A stretch of DNA of 64,000 bases from Malania oleifera (Eukaryota; Streptophyta; Magnoliopsida; Santalales; Ximeniaceae): positions 1,468,001 to 1,532,000 of the forward strand of contig NC_080422.1 in NCBI RefSeq assembly GCF_029873635.1, read 5' to 3'. A model generated the notes under the pieces. That model was not told where the DNA came from. It saw nothing but the letters and a program-made list of their open reading frames with translations, and ran no database searches. The position numbers and the translations under genes are program-made. Below, one piece after another: positions 10,214 to 22,255 of this stretch (its first letter is position 1; each line of letters starts with the position of its first letter).

Positions 10214-12787
10214 CCCTATTCATATGATGATTAAATTTAAGAAGATAGGGCATATTTTTATAAATTATAGGGAGTCCTAAGGTTAGTCTAGGTCTTCTTT
10301 AGGACACCGAAAAATCCGGTGTCGGTCAGCCGTTCCCTAAGGTCCCTCTAAGGTCTTGAACTTATAATTTCCTACATGCACGCAATGCAGATTATTACAG
10401 ACCTTTGCCCGATGTTACTATTAGAGACCCAAATAAAGTAATAATATAAAGTACAATAATGAGAAAGCTTCATGGTCTTTATTTTCTTCAAGTCTTCATG
10501 TGCCATTAACTGATTTTGCCAATATGAACTTGCACACAAACTTGGAAAACATTAAATACCAAGAGTATTTATCATTATCAAAACTGGAAATGACTCATAG
10601 GATCAACATTTTGGTTTTGGGAACTCGGTTCATAGTTTTGGAGCCGTAGAGTTCGTGTTTTGGTATTCGGGTTAAGGTAAGGGGATTCTGTTTATATCAG
10701 TTATTTTTAAAATTGGAATCGGTAAACCTGTAATTTACGATTGTATGTATATTTTGGCTACTTATTTGGGAAAATCTATCGAGTGAAAATACGGAATTTT
10801 CGGGTTATAGTTTTTGGAGAAAATTAGGGGTCTTGGATAACATCTATGTTTCTGTTGAAAAATTGTATATTTGTTTAAATTGTGGTATTGAGATGACCAT
10901 ACCTGTATTTGTATTAAACTATATTCTCGAATTGAAAACGATATGTTTTGTTGTATACCCAAAGAAGTGTGGAATGAACTGTTGTATGTAAAATGTTCCA
11001 AGTTTGTGAAAATAGTCGTGACGACTAATTACCGTAAGCTGAGAGGTATAGAAACATGAGTTCCAAAATTGTTTCAGGTTTTGTGAAATTGCCACGTCTC
11101 GGCTAATTACCGTGGGCAAAAGCCATGTCTCGGCTAAATACCGTGGGTAAGAGTGTCCGGCTCTGTAACGACCTGCTATTTAACTAGGTTTTTTTTTTTT
11201 TTTTATTTTATTTTATAGTATAACATTTAAAATGCGTTGATACCACACTAGATTAAACTCAATCATCAACCTAAGCAGAAAGAAGCAAAAATCAAATAAA
11301 CATAACCATATGTAATTATATACAATACCAGAGTGCTAAAAGGTTTCTCAAATATACATATACGACTATTCCCCAAAATACCCTCAACTGGGTTAGGGCT
11401 ATATAAAAATACTCCAAAAACATACTCACTATCTACTGATAGGGCAGTACTGAAGCCCCTCTATCTGCGAGCCTGGTTTGCTCGTTTACCTAGGTCACCT
11501 AAAAAATGTTAAAGTAATTGGGATGGGCCAACGCTCAGTAAGACAAAATATGTTATTGCTAGTGTGTGACAAATGAGTTACAATACTATGAAAATTTAAC
11601 TAGATCTATGAATAATATACAAATAATAGAAACCACCACCAATTCCATATTACTTAACATATCTGAAATTTTCGGTTACTAGTCAAAATACTTCTAATGT
11701 ACATAAGTATATTCTCTGTCTCTGCAAATCTGTATATACATGATAATAACTGAAAACTTCCCTATTGATAACCGTGTGTCATGATTTAACCCCTCATGAT
11801 AGGGTTGTGCGGCCCGTAGGCGGGATCTACCCTAGCTGGCCGACCAGGGTAAACCACTATATTCCCTCAGTCTGATTTGCCCTCCTCAACCCATATCTGA
11901 TGGGGAGTCTATCCACGTCAGGGCACTATACGATCGACCTACTACCACGTATTATCTGAATGGTTGCACTCTGAACTAAATATTTGTAGTTACGATACCG
12001 TGTTCTGCTGTATAGTCCAACAGGGTTTGATACTATATAATATATTTCTGTATACAACTAACTGTTTTAACATGATTCTGTAATAACTGTATTAATCATG
12101 ACACTGTAATAAACTGTAATTGTATCATATATATTTCTGAACTGAACTGTAATCTATAAGTCATAGTACTGAAAATTATATGATCATGATACTGAAAACT
12201 GTATAATCATGGTACTGAAAACTGTATAATCATGGTATTCTATAATTACTATAAAATATAACCACTGGCTATTTATTCTGTAAAACATATCCTGAAAATA
12301 CTATAAAACATGTTTCTTTACTATACCCCTATTCTCAAGCCACACAGTAATTTTAAACATATTATACATAAATGATAAGCTGTATAAATTTCTAGCGTGA
12401 ATAATCATTTGATAAAAACGTATGGTTTATACTGAAACATAGTAAAATTGCCTAGCATAGCATATTTTCCTTACTTGACTCTCGCTAAAATCCCCTACTG
12501 AGACAGTTCCTACACCCGCAGGGTTTCCTACTCGACACCCTGAAAATAATTTTTGTCAGAACAAAATGTCACTATTTTTACGTCTACAACATTTTCTACA
12601 ACTGCTAGAAAGCCATATTCCGAATGAAAGACCTTACCCTGGATTTGGGATGAATTCCAACTTTGCCCCACCGATGATCCGCTCTGGTAGACTTGAAGAG
12701 AACTCCACCAGGAGCGTGGTGGTGGCCTCAGATCGTCGATCCGGCGACTAACGAGGCCAGAATCGAAGAGAGAAGAGGGAGAGGCAG

Positions 12788-12790
<3 letters not shown>

Positions 12791-12836
<46 letters not shown>
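12791..12836 (+). repeat. (GA)n microsatellite in the S4 leader
   Basis: A GA run lies about 45 bp downstream of the S4 TATA box in its own minus orientation, the position held by CT-rich tracts in the other LTRs. It would be CT in the transcript. Confidence 0.85.
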
Positions 12837-12838
<2 letters not shown>

Positions 12839-12878
12839 AGCGACGCTGATTTTCTGTGATAAAAAATGAGTTTAGGGC

Positions 12879-12886
12879 TATTTATA
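12879..12886 (-). promoter_or_regulatory. TATA box of S4
   Basis: TATAAATA on the minus strand lies about 10 bp downstream of the first TCGTCGACGA motif (12897 onward) in the direction of transcription. The CT-rich leader follows. Confidence 0.6.
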
Positions 12887-12893
12887 CTGCAGG

Positions 12894-12980
12894 TTTCGTC
12901 GACGAGCCACGTCATCTCGTCGACGAGTCCTTAAGTAATTTCGTCAACGAACCTTACCTTTCATCGACAAAATTCAGAGT
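12894..12980 (-). promoter_or_regulatory. TCGTCGACGA array of S4, TATA-proximal part
   Basis: Four motifs lie here (two near-perfect TCGTCGACGA, TCGTCAACGA, TCATCGACAA). S5 inserted at 12988 and separates this block from the rest of the array at 15336-15500. Confidence 0.75.
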
Positions 12981-13302
12981 AGCCCGATGTAATAACCCAA
13001 AAAAATAAAAATAAATCAATAAATTATAATAATGGTCATTTAGTTAGTATCAAAATGAAAATGTTTCTCTGTTAGGATCCTTGATTCCATGTTTGATGCC
13101 TAAGAAAGACCTTGTCTAAGCGAGTGCTTAGAGACCATTGCGGCTCAGTCACTCCCTAGAGGTCGGCCTGGTCAAAATGGAATTTCATAGGATAAAACAG
13201 AGTAGCCACTATTTATATACGTAAATAAGTACATAAAATGATGTTTTGACTGATATAATTTGTAGAAATATATGATAAAATAATAATAATATAAGTATCC
13301 TA

Positions 13303-13478
13303 TGTGGGGCCCACAAGACTGTGTGGGGCCCACATGAGTCTCGAAGCCGTGTGGAGGTTTACACGAGTCTTGAAACTGTATAGGGCTCATAAAATCGTAT
13401 GAGGATTATTGGAATTACATAGGATCCATTTGGGTCTCAAAGTTGTGTGGGGCCCACAAGACCATGTGGGGCTCATAT
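13303..13478 (+). promoter_or_regulatory. Array of TCP-type palindromes in S5
   Basis: TGTGGGGCCCACA occurs perfectly at 13303-13315, 13322-13334 and 13446-13458. Decayed relatives lie near 13350, 13377 and 13465, some with an adjacent GAGTCT word. Each perfect copy contains GTGGGNCCCAC, which combines the class I (GGNCCCAC) and class II (GTGGNCCC) TCP binding consensus. The array is about 330-500 bp upstream of the S5 TATA box. Confidence 0.75.
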
Positions 13479-13810
13479 GAGTTTTCAAAATTTAAATTTA
13501 ATTCTTGTTCAAAAATAAATAAATACTAAAAATAGTTTAAAAGTTATAACAATAATAATAATAATGATAATAATGATTAAGAAAAATAATAAAATAATAA
13601 AATAATTAATTAACTAATTAATTAGGTAAGTGATTAATTAAAAAATTATTTAATGGGAATGATGGCAAGCACTCCCACATGGCCTCCATCCCCATCCCAT
13701 ACTCAACCCATACCTTGCCCATCTCTTACCCATTCTTTAATTTTCAAAAATTATAATTTCACCAATCTCCCCACACTTTTATAAATTTCATTTCTTCCCC
13801 AAAATTTTCC

Positions 13811-13818
13811 TATAAATA
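13811..13818 (+). promoter_or_regulatory. TATA box of S5
   Basis: TATAAATA lies within CCTATAAATAGG and is followed about 45-100 bp later by AG-rich leader sequence. It is the best core promoter in S5. Confidence 0.6.
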
Positions 13819-15335
13819 GGAAGCTCTCAACCTTCATTTTTCACAACAATTTTTCCAAGAAAGAGAAGGATTAGTGAGTGAAAGAATTTGTGGTGGAGAG
13901 AGAATTTTTGAGTAAGTTCTCACTCACCCACTCTTTCTAATCTCATTTCTTAGAGATAGTTATTGTATTCGTAGCACAAGGTAAAAGAAGAAGGTAAGTA
14001 AATTTTGATTATGTTAGTTTTTTTTTATTTAAAATTCATACCCGAGTTTATTTTATAAGTAAATTATAATTATGTTAATTAGTTCCACAAAATTTTCATG
14101 AGTTTATTTTTACGCATATTTAATTATATCAGTTCTATCTTTAATATACTTGCATCTATTTTTGGGTTAAGAAATGTTCTAATCCCCTCAGATAAATTTT
14201 CAGCATTTCTTTCTATTCAAAAATAAAATCATATATATTTTTAACACAAAAATTGTGTGGCATGAGTTTATTTCCACGTTACATTTTTTTATGAAAATAT
14301 GAGTAAAGATGAGATTTTCACGAGATTATTTTAAATTGCATTATAATAATATGGTTTTAAAACCCCTTATGGCAAAGCAAGTTCAAAGTTACAGATGCTC
14401 GGTACTGCAGCTTAAAGTTTAAACGGATCAGAGTATACCCACACTGTTTACAGAGTCGTTATTTATGTTAGTGGATTTCTCCTGAGTGCACACCTGGTTC
14501 CGGACAAAGACTTAATAAGGAAAATCTCACTTAAAGTTTACGTACGTTGATTTAGTTTGGTCAGCCAGCCAGCTAAGTCTAGTCTTCGGACCGCACAACC
14601 CAGTCATGGGGGTAAACATGACTTATGGCAAACAGGCCTAAGGGTGGTTTTTTTACAATATATGTTTATACATATTTAATTACGTGTACAGAGTTATTAA
14701 TGAATTGAATGAAAAGTATAAGTTTATATGAAAAGGGTCATTTTTGTGCCTAAATGACGATTTAAAGGAAACGTATAAGGAAAAATATATGTATGTATAT
14801 AGTTAAATATTTTTATAGTTTTAAAGTTAAAAGTTTAATTTAACGGTCACAGTATATGGTTATTAAATTTTAATGTTATAGTTGATGGTAAAAGTTTTAT
14901 GCAGAAATTTTTAAATTTATATTTATTCTAGAAGCAGTTTTGAATTTATAGTATTAAATATTATTCTACGCAATTTTTTTAAAACTAATTTTGGCCACAC
15001 ACTAATAATGATCTTATTTACTTACAAAGCGTCGTCTCACCCCAATCATATTTTTATTTCAGATAACTTTGAAAGGCATGTCGGAAATCAAGCTTAGTAA
15101 GCATGCGGGTGGGGTTAGAAAAATAAAGAATGATTAGAAATAATAGTATGATGTCAGATATTTATATTTGTGTAATTTTCTTCTTTTGAAATAAATGATT
15201 CTAATATGGATAATTAGCGCTCTGGTTTAATAATAATTGAGTTTATTTGCTTCCGCTGTAAATCAATAGTGAAAAGTAATTATCCCAGACCCTTCGAGGT
15301 TGGGGTGTTACACCTAAATTCTTCTCTCGGTATTT

Positions 15336-15500
15336 TCTCGTCTATGAGACAGAATCTCGTCGACGAGCACCTGAAGAACCCTCGTCGACGAAACCCCTGT
15401 ATTCGTCGACGAGGCTTGGAAATTTCTTGAAATTATTATTACCTCCAAAGTGCGATGTCGTCGACAAACGCTCTGCATTCGTCGATGAAGTCTACTGCCT
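15336..15500 (-). promoter_or_regulatory. TCGTCGACGA array of S4, distal part
   Basis: At least six motifs: TCGTCTATGA, TCGTCGACGA three times (one as ATTCGTCGACGAGG), TCGTCGACAA and TCGTCGATGA. It continues the array at 12894-12980 once S5 is removed. Confidence 0.75.
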
Positions 15501-16268
15501 CCTTCGGTTCCTGTTTCCATTTTCCTCCCTCTTTATTATTAAAATACTATTATTCTTCGGGTCACTACAAGCTCTATATCCTAGGGTGTGAAATATCATA
15601 TGTTTGTTCCAGTTGGTCACCGATGGGTGTGAGTTGACACCGCATTAGCAACGATATTGCTGTGGGGCTTCGGCTAATGTCAGGTTATGGGATGCTCCGT
15701 GTAATGCGGCCAGTTTCGGTCAAAGAGTGTGACGACACTGACCGTATGTTTTGTATCGTATGTACTGGAACTGTATTGTGTTATGTTTTATGTTGAAATA
15801 ACACTTATGTGCCACACACTGATATAACATGTTTCTTCCTTACTGAGAGGTGTCTCACCCCGAATATACAAATGCATTTCAGGTCCTTCGAGTAGCCGAA
15901 ACTAGCGTCCTAGCATTCGGGAGTGTGGGTGTCGGTTAGTTGCGTGTAGTACTTAAGTAAGTACTGATTTTTGTAACCGGGTTGTCATTGTTGGGTTTTG
16001 TAGACACCCGAGGTATGTACTGTATTTTGGAGCGTAGACTCTAGTTATGTATAGACTCTGGTATGGTGCGTTGTATGTATTAGAAATAACATTTCCGCTA
16101 CATATATGATGTGTATGTATGTGTATGTGAATGTGTATAGGGTATACGTGTATCCCACGGGGTCGGACCCTCATTCATTGCAGTATCATGTATGTTTTAA
16201 ATGATACAGAGACATGTTAGGTTACTAAATCACACCGTGGGGCCCATCTGCGGGTTTGGGGAGTGACA

Positions 16269-16975
16269 AACCCTCACATTTTTTACTTCAATAGCCAAAG
16301 CACAAAGGACTACAATATCCGTGCAAGAAGTAAATGCACATTTATATAACTTGTTCGAAATGGATCTCATCCAATATTTAATATGAAGCCACACAGTTCT
16401 CACCAAATCATGAATTGATTGCATCCTGACTCTATATCGACAAGTCCAAAGTCTCCAAATGATGAGACTAGTTATGAGACCTACCAAAATGCCTAACTAT
16501 GAGGTCTGTTTTGCACAACTAGACCAGAAATTAACTCTAGCTTGCCATGTATTCATTGCCATACAACTAACACCCAACGCCACTGCTGCTTGATTCCAAA
16601 CCTCCTGAGCAAAAGATCCCGTGCAAAACACATGGTCTAAAGATTCAATCTTGGCACTTGAACAACAATCACACCGAGAGGCCATCTGAACACCAACTTC
16701 TTGAATACAAGTATCGACCGGATGATAAACGGACCAAGACTTACATATACAAATTGACACTTGTTTTGGCAACATAGGTTGTCAGATCCATTTTGAAACT
16801 AGGAATTCCTCTTTAGGCTCCCTTATTTCCCAAGCACTTGCCCCATGGTAAATTTTCCATCTGTTAAAGGTTCCCAAATTACTATATCTGGACCCTCCTT
16901 GCCAGAAATAGTAGAGTTCATTACTTCCTCAGCCTGTTCTTCACCCAATAGATCCACTAATAAATCAACATTCCA
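16269..16975 (-). mobile_element. LINE-A piece 2: zf-RVT region
   Basis: The minus-strand frames at 16497-16775 (SRCDCCSSAKIESLDHVF, FAQEVWNQAAVALG) and 16269-16487 match the zf-RVT and following linker of LINE-B. The piece begins right after S0 and ends at TTCCA (16971-16975), the left copy of the G1 target duplication. Its frame continues into piece 1 through the S0 site and into piece 3 through the G1 site. Confidence 0.85.
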
Positions 16976-18091
16976 TGTAATGTCCTGAACCCTTAAACCC
17001 GGTCCGGTGCGTTATACCAGATTAAATCCTGATATTCCATAAATAAATACTATGTATGCAGCGAAAAATATAACTATGATCCTCAATCATAAAAATAATA
17101 CCAGAGTTTACTATTTCTGTCCATAATCCATAATAACCATTCATCACCTGTATTCTCACATATATACAAATCTCCAAAACATAACTAACACTTCCAGTAT
17201 TCACAACCATCCATTTCTCAGAAGACCTAAAACATAAAACATAAAACATAACTTTTGTACATACCAAAATATCATAAAATGTTTATACCCCTTTCTCTTT
17301 CTATAAACCAAAAATGCTATCAACGTCGAGCTCTCTAAGCTCGATCACGCGGAGGTCTGAAAAAGATAAATTCGCATTTGGGTGAGACACATCTTAGTAA
17401 TGGAAGAAACAATATCCATTAAAATAACGTGTGGCCAACATGAGATTCATAAATAACATATTAATATCTTTTGCAAACAATTAACATGAATTCTTGAAAT
17501 CATTTTCTGAACCTAATCGTACACATGCAAAGTATTTACCCACAAGACTACTCAAGGATAGGGGTGATTACCTGCCTATACAAGTAGCACCCCTCTGCTC
17601 TGATACATTAGGTAACCCAAAGGTCACAACTGAAGCATACCAGGGCATTCACCTTACTCAGTAAGCCCTCAAATGATAGATTAATCTCGTACTCACACAG
17701 TTCATACAAAAGTTTACTAGCGAAGGCCCCCGAGAATAGGGAAATCTACCCCCCCTTACAAATAGTTTCCCTTTGGCCTAGTGCGTTATGCAGCCTATTG
17801 CTACATCTGATACTACTAGTGCACTCGCCTTTCTCAGTAAGCTCTCAAGCGAAGAGTTTGCCCCGCCCTAACGTAACTTGTTCTACTAACATAAATACGG
17901 ATAATACTATAATACATTATTCTGCCTATCATTATTCAACCAGCCATAATTGTTCATGTCCATAACTTTAACATTTCATAGCATTTCACTTTACGTAACT
18001 TTTCATGTTTTACATCGTTCACATTTCAAATTTCATATCCATTTCATTCACATTTCCATCTCATTTCATTTTCATTTCATTCATTCGTTCT

Positions 18092-18198
18092 ACATCTCCT
18101 TTAAGTTGTACATTAGTTAGTCCACATAGATATGCGTTAGCCTGCTAACATAGCTCCTTTTAGCTGTCATCAATTAGTCTACAACTCCTTTCAGTTGT
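18092..18198. repeat. Three short hairpins in the G1 3' LTR
   Basis: Three hairpin units about 45-60 bp apart: ACATCT-CCTTTA-AGTTGT, TAGCT-CCTTTT-AGCTG and ACAACT-CCTTTC-AGTTGT (18181-18198, perfect). The equivalents in the other G1 LTR lie at 28637-28743 and differ by paired changes. Confidence 0.7.
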
Positions 18199-19017
18199 CA
18201 TTGTATACATGGTTGCATTAAAAAACACAAGCAACATAATCCTTATAACATTTCATCATCAATGCATTTCTTACATAGCCTGCATCTCATATATATAACA
18301 TATGTTTACATTGCATTACTATCCACTCATGCCACACAATTTTATAGTAAAATTCATACATTGTCTGTAAAATAAGCCAACCAACATTTAACATTTATAT
18401 ACTAAAAATATACCTTCATTTCTTACATTTTTCATCAGTTCATTTTCACATATACGTAGCTAAATAAGCAGCACTAAACTCAGAAAACATAATTTACATG
18501 GTTGACATTTTATACTCACATGAATACATATATACATATATATAACATAGTCCATTTTCATTTAATTAATGAAAACCTATTTTAATATATAAATTCTCCC
18601 TTACTTGAATCCTTGAACTACACCAACAGGTATCTTAAACTAATGTTTGTGATGCCCACCAGGACCCTGGTTCAAAAACCCTAGTTTAATTAAATAAATC
18701 CCAAATAAACTACTATTTCTACATTTTCTCAACTTATAAACTTTAATTAAACCTTTAAAAACCCAAAAACTAGGAACCTTAACCCTTACCTCAACTTAGG
18801 AGTGAAAAGCCCAGTTTAGAAAAATGATTTGCTAAATGTGTAGAGAATCTTCTCTAGAACACCACAACGACCTCCGATCGTCAATTTGGGTTGAATCTTA
18901 GTCGGAAAGCCAGAGAGAAGGTAGAGGAACTTTTAGAGAGAGTAAGAAACGAAGGAAAATAAGTTTCCTTCGCATGGAAGCTTCCCTAAACCTTCTTATA
19001 TTCGACCTTGCCACGTG

Positions 19018-19160
19018 GACTCGTTGACGAGAAGATAGGACTCGTCGACAAACCCCTAAAGAACACTTGTCGACAAGGTCATGAGCTCGTTGACGAGTTT
19101 CAAAATATCTCAAACCCTCTCGGTAAATCCTCGTCGATAAGACATGCATACTCGACGACG
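19018..19160 (-). promoter_or_regulatory. TCGTCGACGA array in the G1 3' LTR
   Basis: About seven degenerate motifs (TCGTTGACGA twice, TCGTCGACAA, TTGTCGACAA, TCGTCGATAA, TCGACGACGT). An ATATAAG on the minus strand near 18990-18996 is the likely TATA box, just downstream in the direction of transcription. Confidence 0.65.
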
Positions 19161-19171
19161 TATAGCTTATT

Positions 19172-19510
19172 TTAGATAAAGTGGAGCCGGTGGCCTACAG
19201 TCTAACTTTACCACTTGTATTATCCATAATTCACGACGTATTCCACGTTTTCATGTTGAGGAAGTACGTCCCAGACCCTTCTCATATTATCAGTTATGGT
19301 GAATTAAAGCTCAGTGATTCACTAGTGTATGAGGAGGTAGCAGTACAGATTCTGGATAGGAAAGTGCAAAAGTTACATAATAAAAATATTCCTCTAGTAA
19401 AAGTTTTGTGGAGGAATCATGTAGTGGAAGAGGCTTCTTGGGAATTCGATGAGCAAATAAAGTTTAAGAAGATAGGTAATATTTCTTTTGCAGGTAGATG
19501 TCATAGTTAG
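19172..19510 (+). pseudogene. G2 integrase C-terminus and chromodomain fragment
   Basis: The open frame starts inside the domain (ATG at 19181) and reads EPVAYSLTLPLVLSIIHDVF, then VFMLRKYVPDPSHII and a chromodomain-like tail with VQILDRKV, VLWRNHVVEEASWE. It aligns with the same region of G3 (33305-33712). Because the frame begins at a deletion border and has no N-terminal domains, it is a remnant. Chromodomains of this lineage direct integration to modified histones. Confidence 0.85.
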
Positions 19511-19687
19511 TAAGTAACATTTTAGTTTTGGCAGAATTTTATTTTGTTTATGTAATCTCTCAGGACTCGGAATGTAATCACGGTATTCCTCCACCATAAG
19601 TGAGGGTAAGTAATAAAATAAGTAGACCAATTTGTTTTAAGGGATGATGAGTTACATGGACAGTAAATTTCGAGGACGAAATTTTAT

Positions 19688-19700
19688 AAGGAGGGGAGAA
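19688..19700 (+). other. Polypurine tract of G2
   Basis: AAGGAGGGGAGAA lies directly before the TGTAGCGACC start of the G2 LTR. The upstream phrase TTTCGAGGACGAAATTTT is the one I know from plant Tekay/Del elements at this place, and it recurs before the G3 3' LTR on the minus strand. Confidence 0.85.
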
Positions 19701-19785
19701 TGTAGCGACCCAGAGAATTTATAATATTTAAATAATAAAAGAAAGGGAGAAAAAGAAATTAAAAAGGAGGCAAAGCAGGTCTTCA

Positions 19786-19905
19786 TCGACGATGTGGCAT
19801 ATTGGGCTCATCGATAAAGGTGTGGTTCGTCAATGAGAAAATATCAAGAGAGGATTTGGGTGATTCTGAATTTCATCGACGAGGTAAGAGTTCGTCAACG
19901 AAGGC
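19786..19905 (+). promoter_or_regulatory. TCGTCGACGA array in the G2 LTR
   Basis: Five degenerate motifs (TCATCGACGA twice, TCATCGATAA, TCGTCAATGA, TCGTCAACGA). TATAAG at 19911-19916 follows directly and is the likely TATA box. Confidence 0.68.
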
Positions 19906-22234
19906 CAGTGTATAAGTATGCTAAAACCAGATTTTTTAGTAGAATTTATGTGAGGAACTCCTTCTCTCTCTATATTTTCTCCCTCCTTCCTTCTCTCTAA
20001 GATCTTGAGTCGGATTCTCGCTAGTTCGACGATCCGAAGCCACCACGACACTCCTGGGGAAGTTCTCTGCATATCTGCCGGAGTAGATCGTTGGTCGGGC
20101 TAGTTCAGAATCCATCCCAAATCCAGGGTAAGACTTTCTACTCAGTTTTTGACTTTACGACAGTTGTAGAAAACGTAGTACGCGTAGAAATACTGAAGTT
20201 TAGTTATGGGAAATATTATTTTCAGGGTGTTGACTAGGGAACCCATCGGGTGTTGAGTTGATTGTTTTAGGGGCTTTTTCAGAAATCAGGTAAGGGGATA
20301 AACTAAGCTAGTTATTTTATGAAAATGTATATATGTTATTACAGAATCTGATTTCAAGAAAATAAATATTGTAACGGCTCGACCCTTTATATGGACCCAA
20401 GTGTCACTCACTTATATCAAATACCTGTACCTGTTCAAGATACGTAAACAAGCCGCCCTAAACAGGGACATAAGGGTATAAATCATACATATCTTCGATG
20501 TAAATGTTGCGGAAAAACATAAACATCCATTGGGATTTCTATCATTCTTATACCAGAGTTTACTAATACATCCACAATTACATAAAACCAGACATAGAAT
20601 AAATCTTGTTATTACAACCCTCCAAAAAGGACTTTCATCTAGGTTTAATACAAGATTCAAATGCTTATGTAAGCTAACAAAAAATAATTTTCACAGTCCC
20701 TTTAGCTACTAGGATCGACATACTAATGGACCTGAAAACAAAGGTTATATGATAGGGTGAGACACTTCTTAGTAAAGAATAAAGAGTTACAACAGTGTGT
20801 GACTGCATATATGCACATTTTCATACGAACTCATATATTTGAAACATTTGTTTATAATACTGTATCATATAACATTTATCTGCACATCAAGTATTTAAAT
20901 TATGCATATGATTATTAGAACACCTCCAGCTTGATATGACAATTTGCCTATTTACCATGTGGCACGGGTTGTGCACTGATTACCTCTGACAGTGTCCTGT
21001 TCGTGCAGACAAAGCTGAGCATCTTTTATGATCTGATCATCCCCTGGTTTATTTTTACCAATAGCTTACTAACTCCTCGTAGGTCGACCATCTAATATAC
21101 CCATACTGATTTTCTCATGTATGGTTGCACTGCCAGCATCGGTACCTAACCCAAGGAGTTTATTTCAACCCCTGAACTGGAGTATATTTCAACCCCTTTT
21201 TCTGAAGTTTCTTTCAACTTATTTTGGTCACAAGCTATGGTTCTAGTATCATATATACAATTTATGGCAAAACAGTAACCTGTGCAATTCTAGTATTTTT
21301 CACAAATTCAGATAATCACATTGGGTTCAAACCGGCGCTTTTCCACTCAATTTACCCCTTTTGTTTACTGATTCAGTTCGGTGTATCATCGGCCTCCGTT
21401 TTTCACATTCTCAGTATAACAAATTGGAACTTTGTTCCCATATCTATATCAATAGTATAGAAAATTTATACATTTCCATTTCAACATATTCAGTATAACA
21501 AATTGGAACTTCGTTCCCATAATCTATATCAATAGTATAGAAAATTCATACATTTCCATTTCAACATATATCACACAAGTTTAATCCCAAAACCCGCTAA
21601 CTGATAGAAATCCTTTAAACATCCTTTAAATGAATAAGTAAAGGATTCGAGCATCTCCTACTATAGTGTAAATACAAATAAATGATTTTTGTAAAGTTTG
21701 GAGATCATACGTCGAAATCCTCATTTTTACCAAAAATCATAAAATCATAAAATCGGCATTTCTACTCAGTAGAATTTAGCAAATAAGCAGTTAAATCATA
21801 CATAATAACATAAATTAGCTTTTTAGCAGTTTGGTTTTTCCAAAAAATGTTGTTGTAATCAAATTCCCCTTACCTTACACTCGAAACGAAACTTCGTACG
21901 AACACGGTCCAAATCGACAACCTGGGACTCTCAAAACCTAAACACCATAGAATATAATCTTGCTCTATTTTCTACTACTATCCATATATCCAATCAAAAC
22001 TAATATCAGATCCCTACCTCGATTTTTTGGAAAAACCCGAAAATCTCTGAAACGACAATCTGATCCGGTAAAATTGTAGAGTTTTCTCTTCTGATCCACG
22101 TAGTACCCTCTGTTTTTTGGAAACGGACGACGAACAGCGAAGAATCTTGGAGAGAGAGAGAGATTCGCACGTTAGAGAGAGAGAGAGAGAGAGCTTTTGG
22201 GAGAAACTTAGCTCTTAAGCAACTCAAATTGGAT

Positions 22235-22241
22235 ATTTATA
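22235..22241 (-). promoter_or_regulatory. TATA box of S1
   Basis: TATAAAT on the minus strand lies about 18 bp downstream of the last TCGTCGACGA motif and is followed by the CT-rich leader, matching the arrangement in S3. Confidence 0.65.
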
Positions 22242-22255
22242 GGGCCTTTGACCAA

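Larger units (their letters stand above)
5793..10583. mobile_element. Repeat X: unclassified element nested in S0
   Basis: X separates two parts of S0 that are neighbours in the other LTR copies. The left side begins near TTTGGTGTATTCCCAAGAGG and the right side ends near TTATCATTATCAAAACT; both phrases look familiar to me from dispersed plant repeats, but I cannot assign a superfamily. I found no convincing terminal repeat or target duplication, so both ends are approximate. X has no protein of its own. Its right third holds a CGGTCGACCG array and a TATA box on the plus strand. LINE-B is inserted in its middle. Confidence 0.5.
12988..15312 (+). mobile_element. S5: solo LTR with TCP-type sites, inside S4
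   Basis: S5 begins TGTAATAACCC and ends GGGGTGTTACA, length 2325 bp, with no coding region. Flanking 5-mers are CCCGA and CCTAA, which match at 3 of 5 with two transitions, so the target duplication is decayed or absent. It separates two halves of the S4 palindrome array. Its later part shares the box around 14575-14640 (GGACCGCACAACCCAGTCATG) with the other long LTRs, so it is related in R/U5, but its U3 lacks TCGTCGACGA and instead has TGTGGGGCCCACA repeats. Confidence 0.78.
11164..15569 (-). mobile_element. S4: solo LTR in minus orientation inside S0
   Basis: S4 begins TGTAACGACCTGC and ends CGGGTCACTACA, read on the plus strand. The flanking 5-mers GGCTC (11159-11163) and AGCTC (15570-15574) match at 4 of 5. 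There is no internal coding region, so it is a solo LTR. Without the nested S5 it is about 2.08 kb. Its U3 (right end on the plus strand) has TCGTCGACGA arrays, a TATA box and a long GA run that is the CT leader of the minus strand. The short frame at 12566-12751 is not a gene. Confidence 0.82.
5225..16268 (+). mobile_element. S0: solo Tekay-type LTR inserted in LINE-A
   Basis: S0 is an LTR of the TCGTCGACGA family, plus orientation, with no internal region. Its right end is GGGGAGTGACA at 16268, followed by AACCC (16269-16273), the same 5-mer as 5220-5224. Removing S0 and one AACCC restores an uninterrupted LINE frame, so the ends are well placed although the left terminus no longer begins TG. 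S0's own sequence is about 5225-5792, about 10584-11163 and 15570-16268; the rest is nested elements X and S4. The right part contains GTGTCTCACCCC (15850-15861), a box shared by most LTRs of this group. Confidence 0.82.
16976..19160 (-). mobile_element. G1 3' LTR, truncated
   Basis: This LTR matches the G1 5' LTR segment by segment, from the common TGTAATG...GAACCCTTAAACCCGG start to about 19160. Similarity stops there at CGACG; the last ~170 bp (the 5' tip of the LTR on the minus strand) are missing. The U3 keeps part of the TCGTCGACGA array (19018-19160). The following sequence belongs to G2. Confidence 0.85.
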
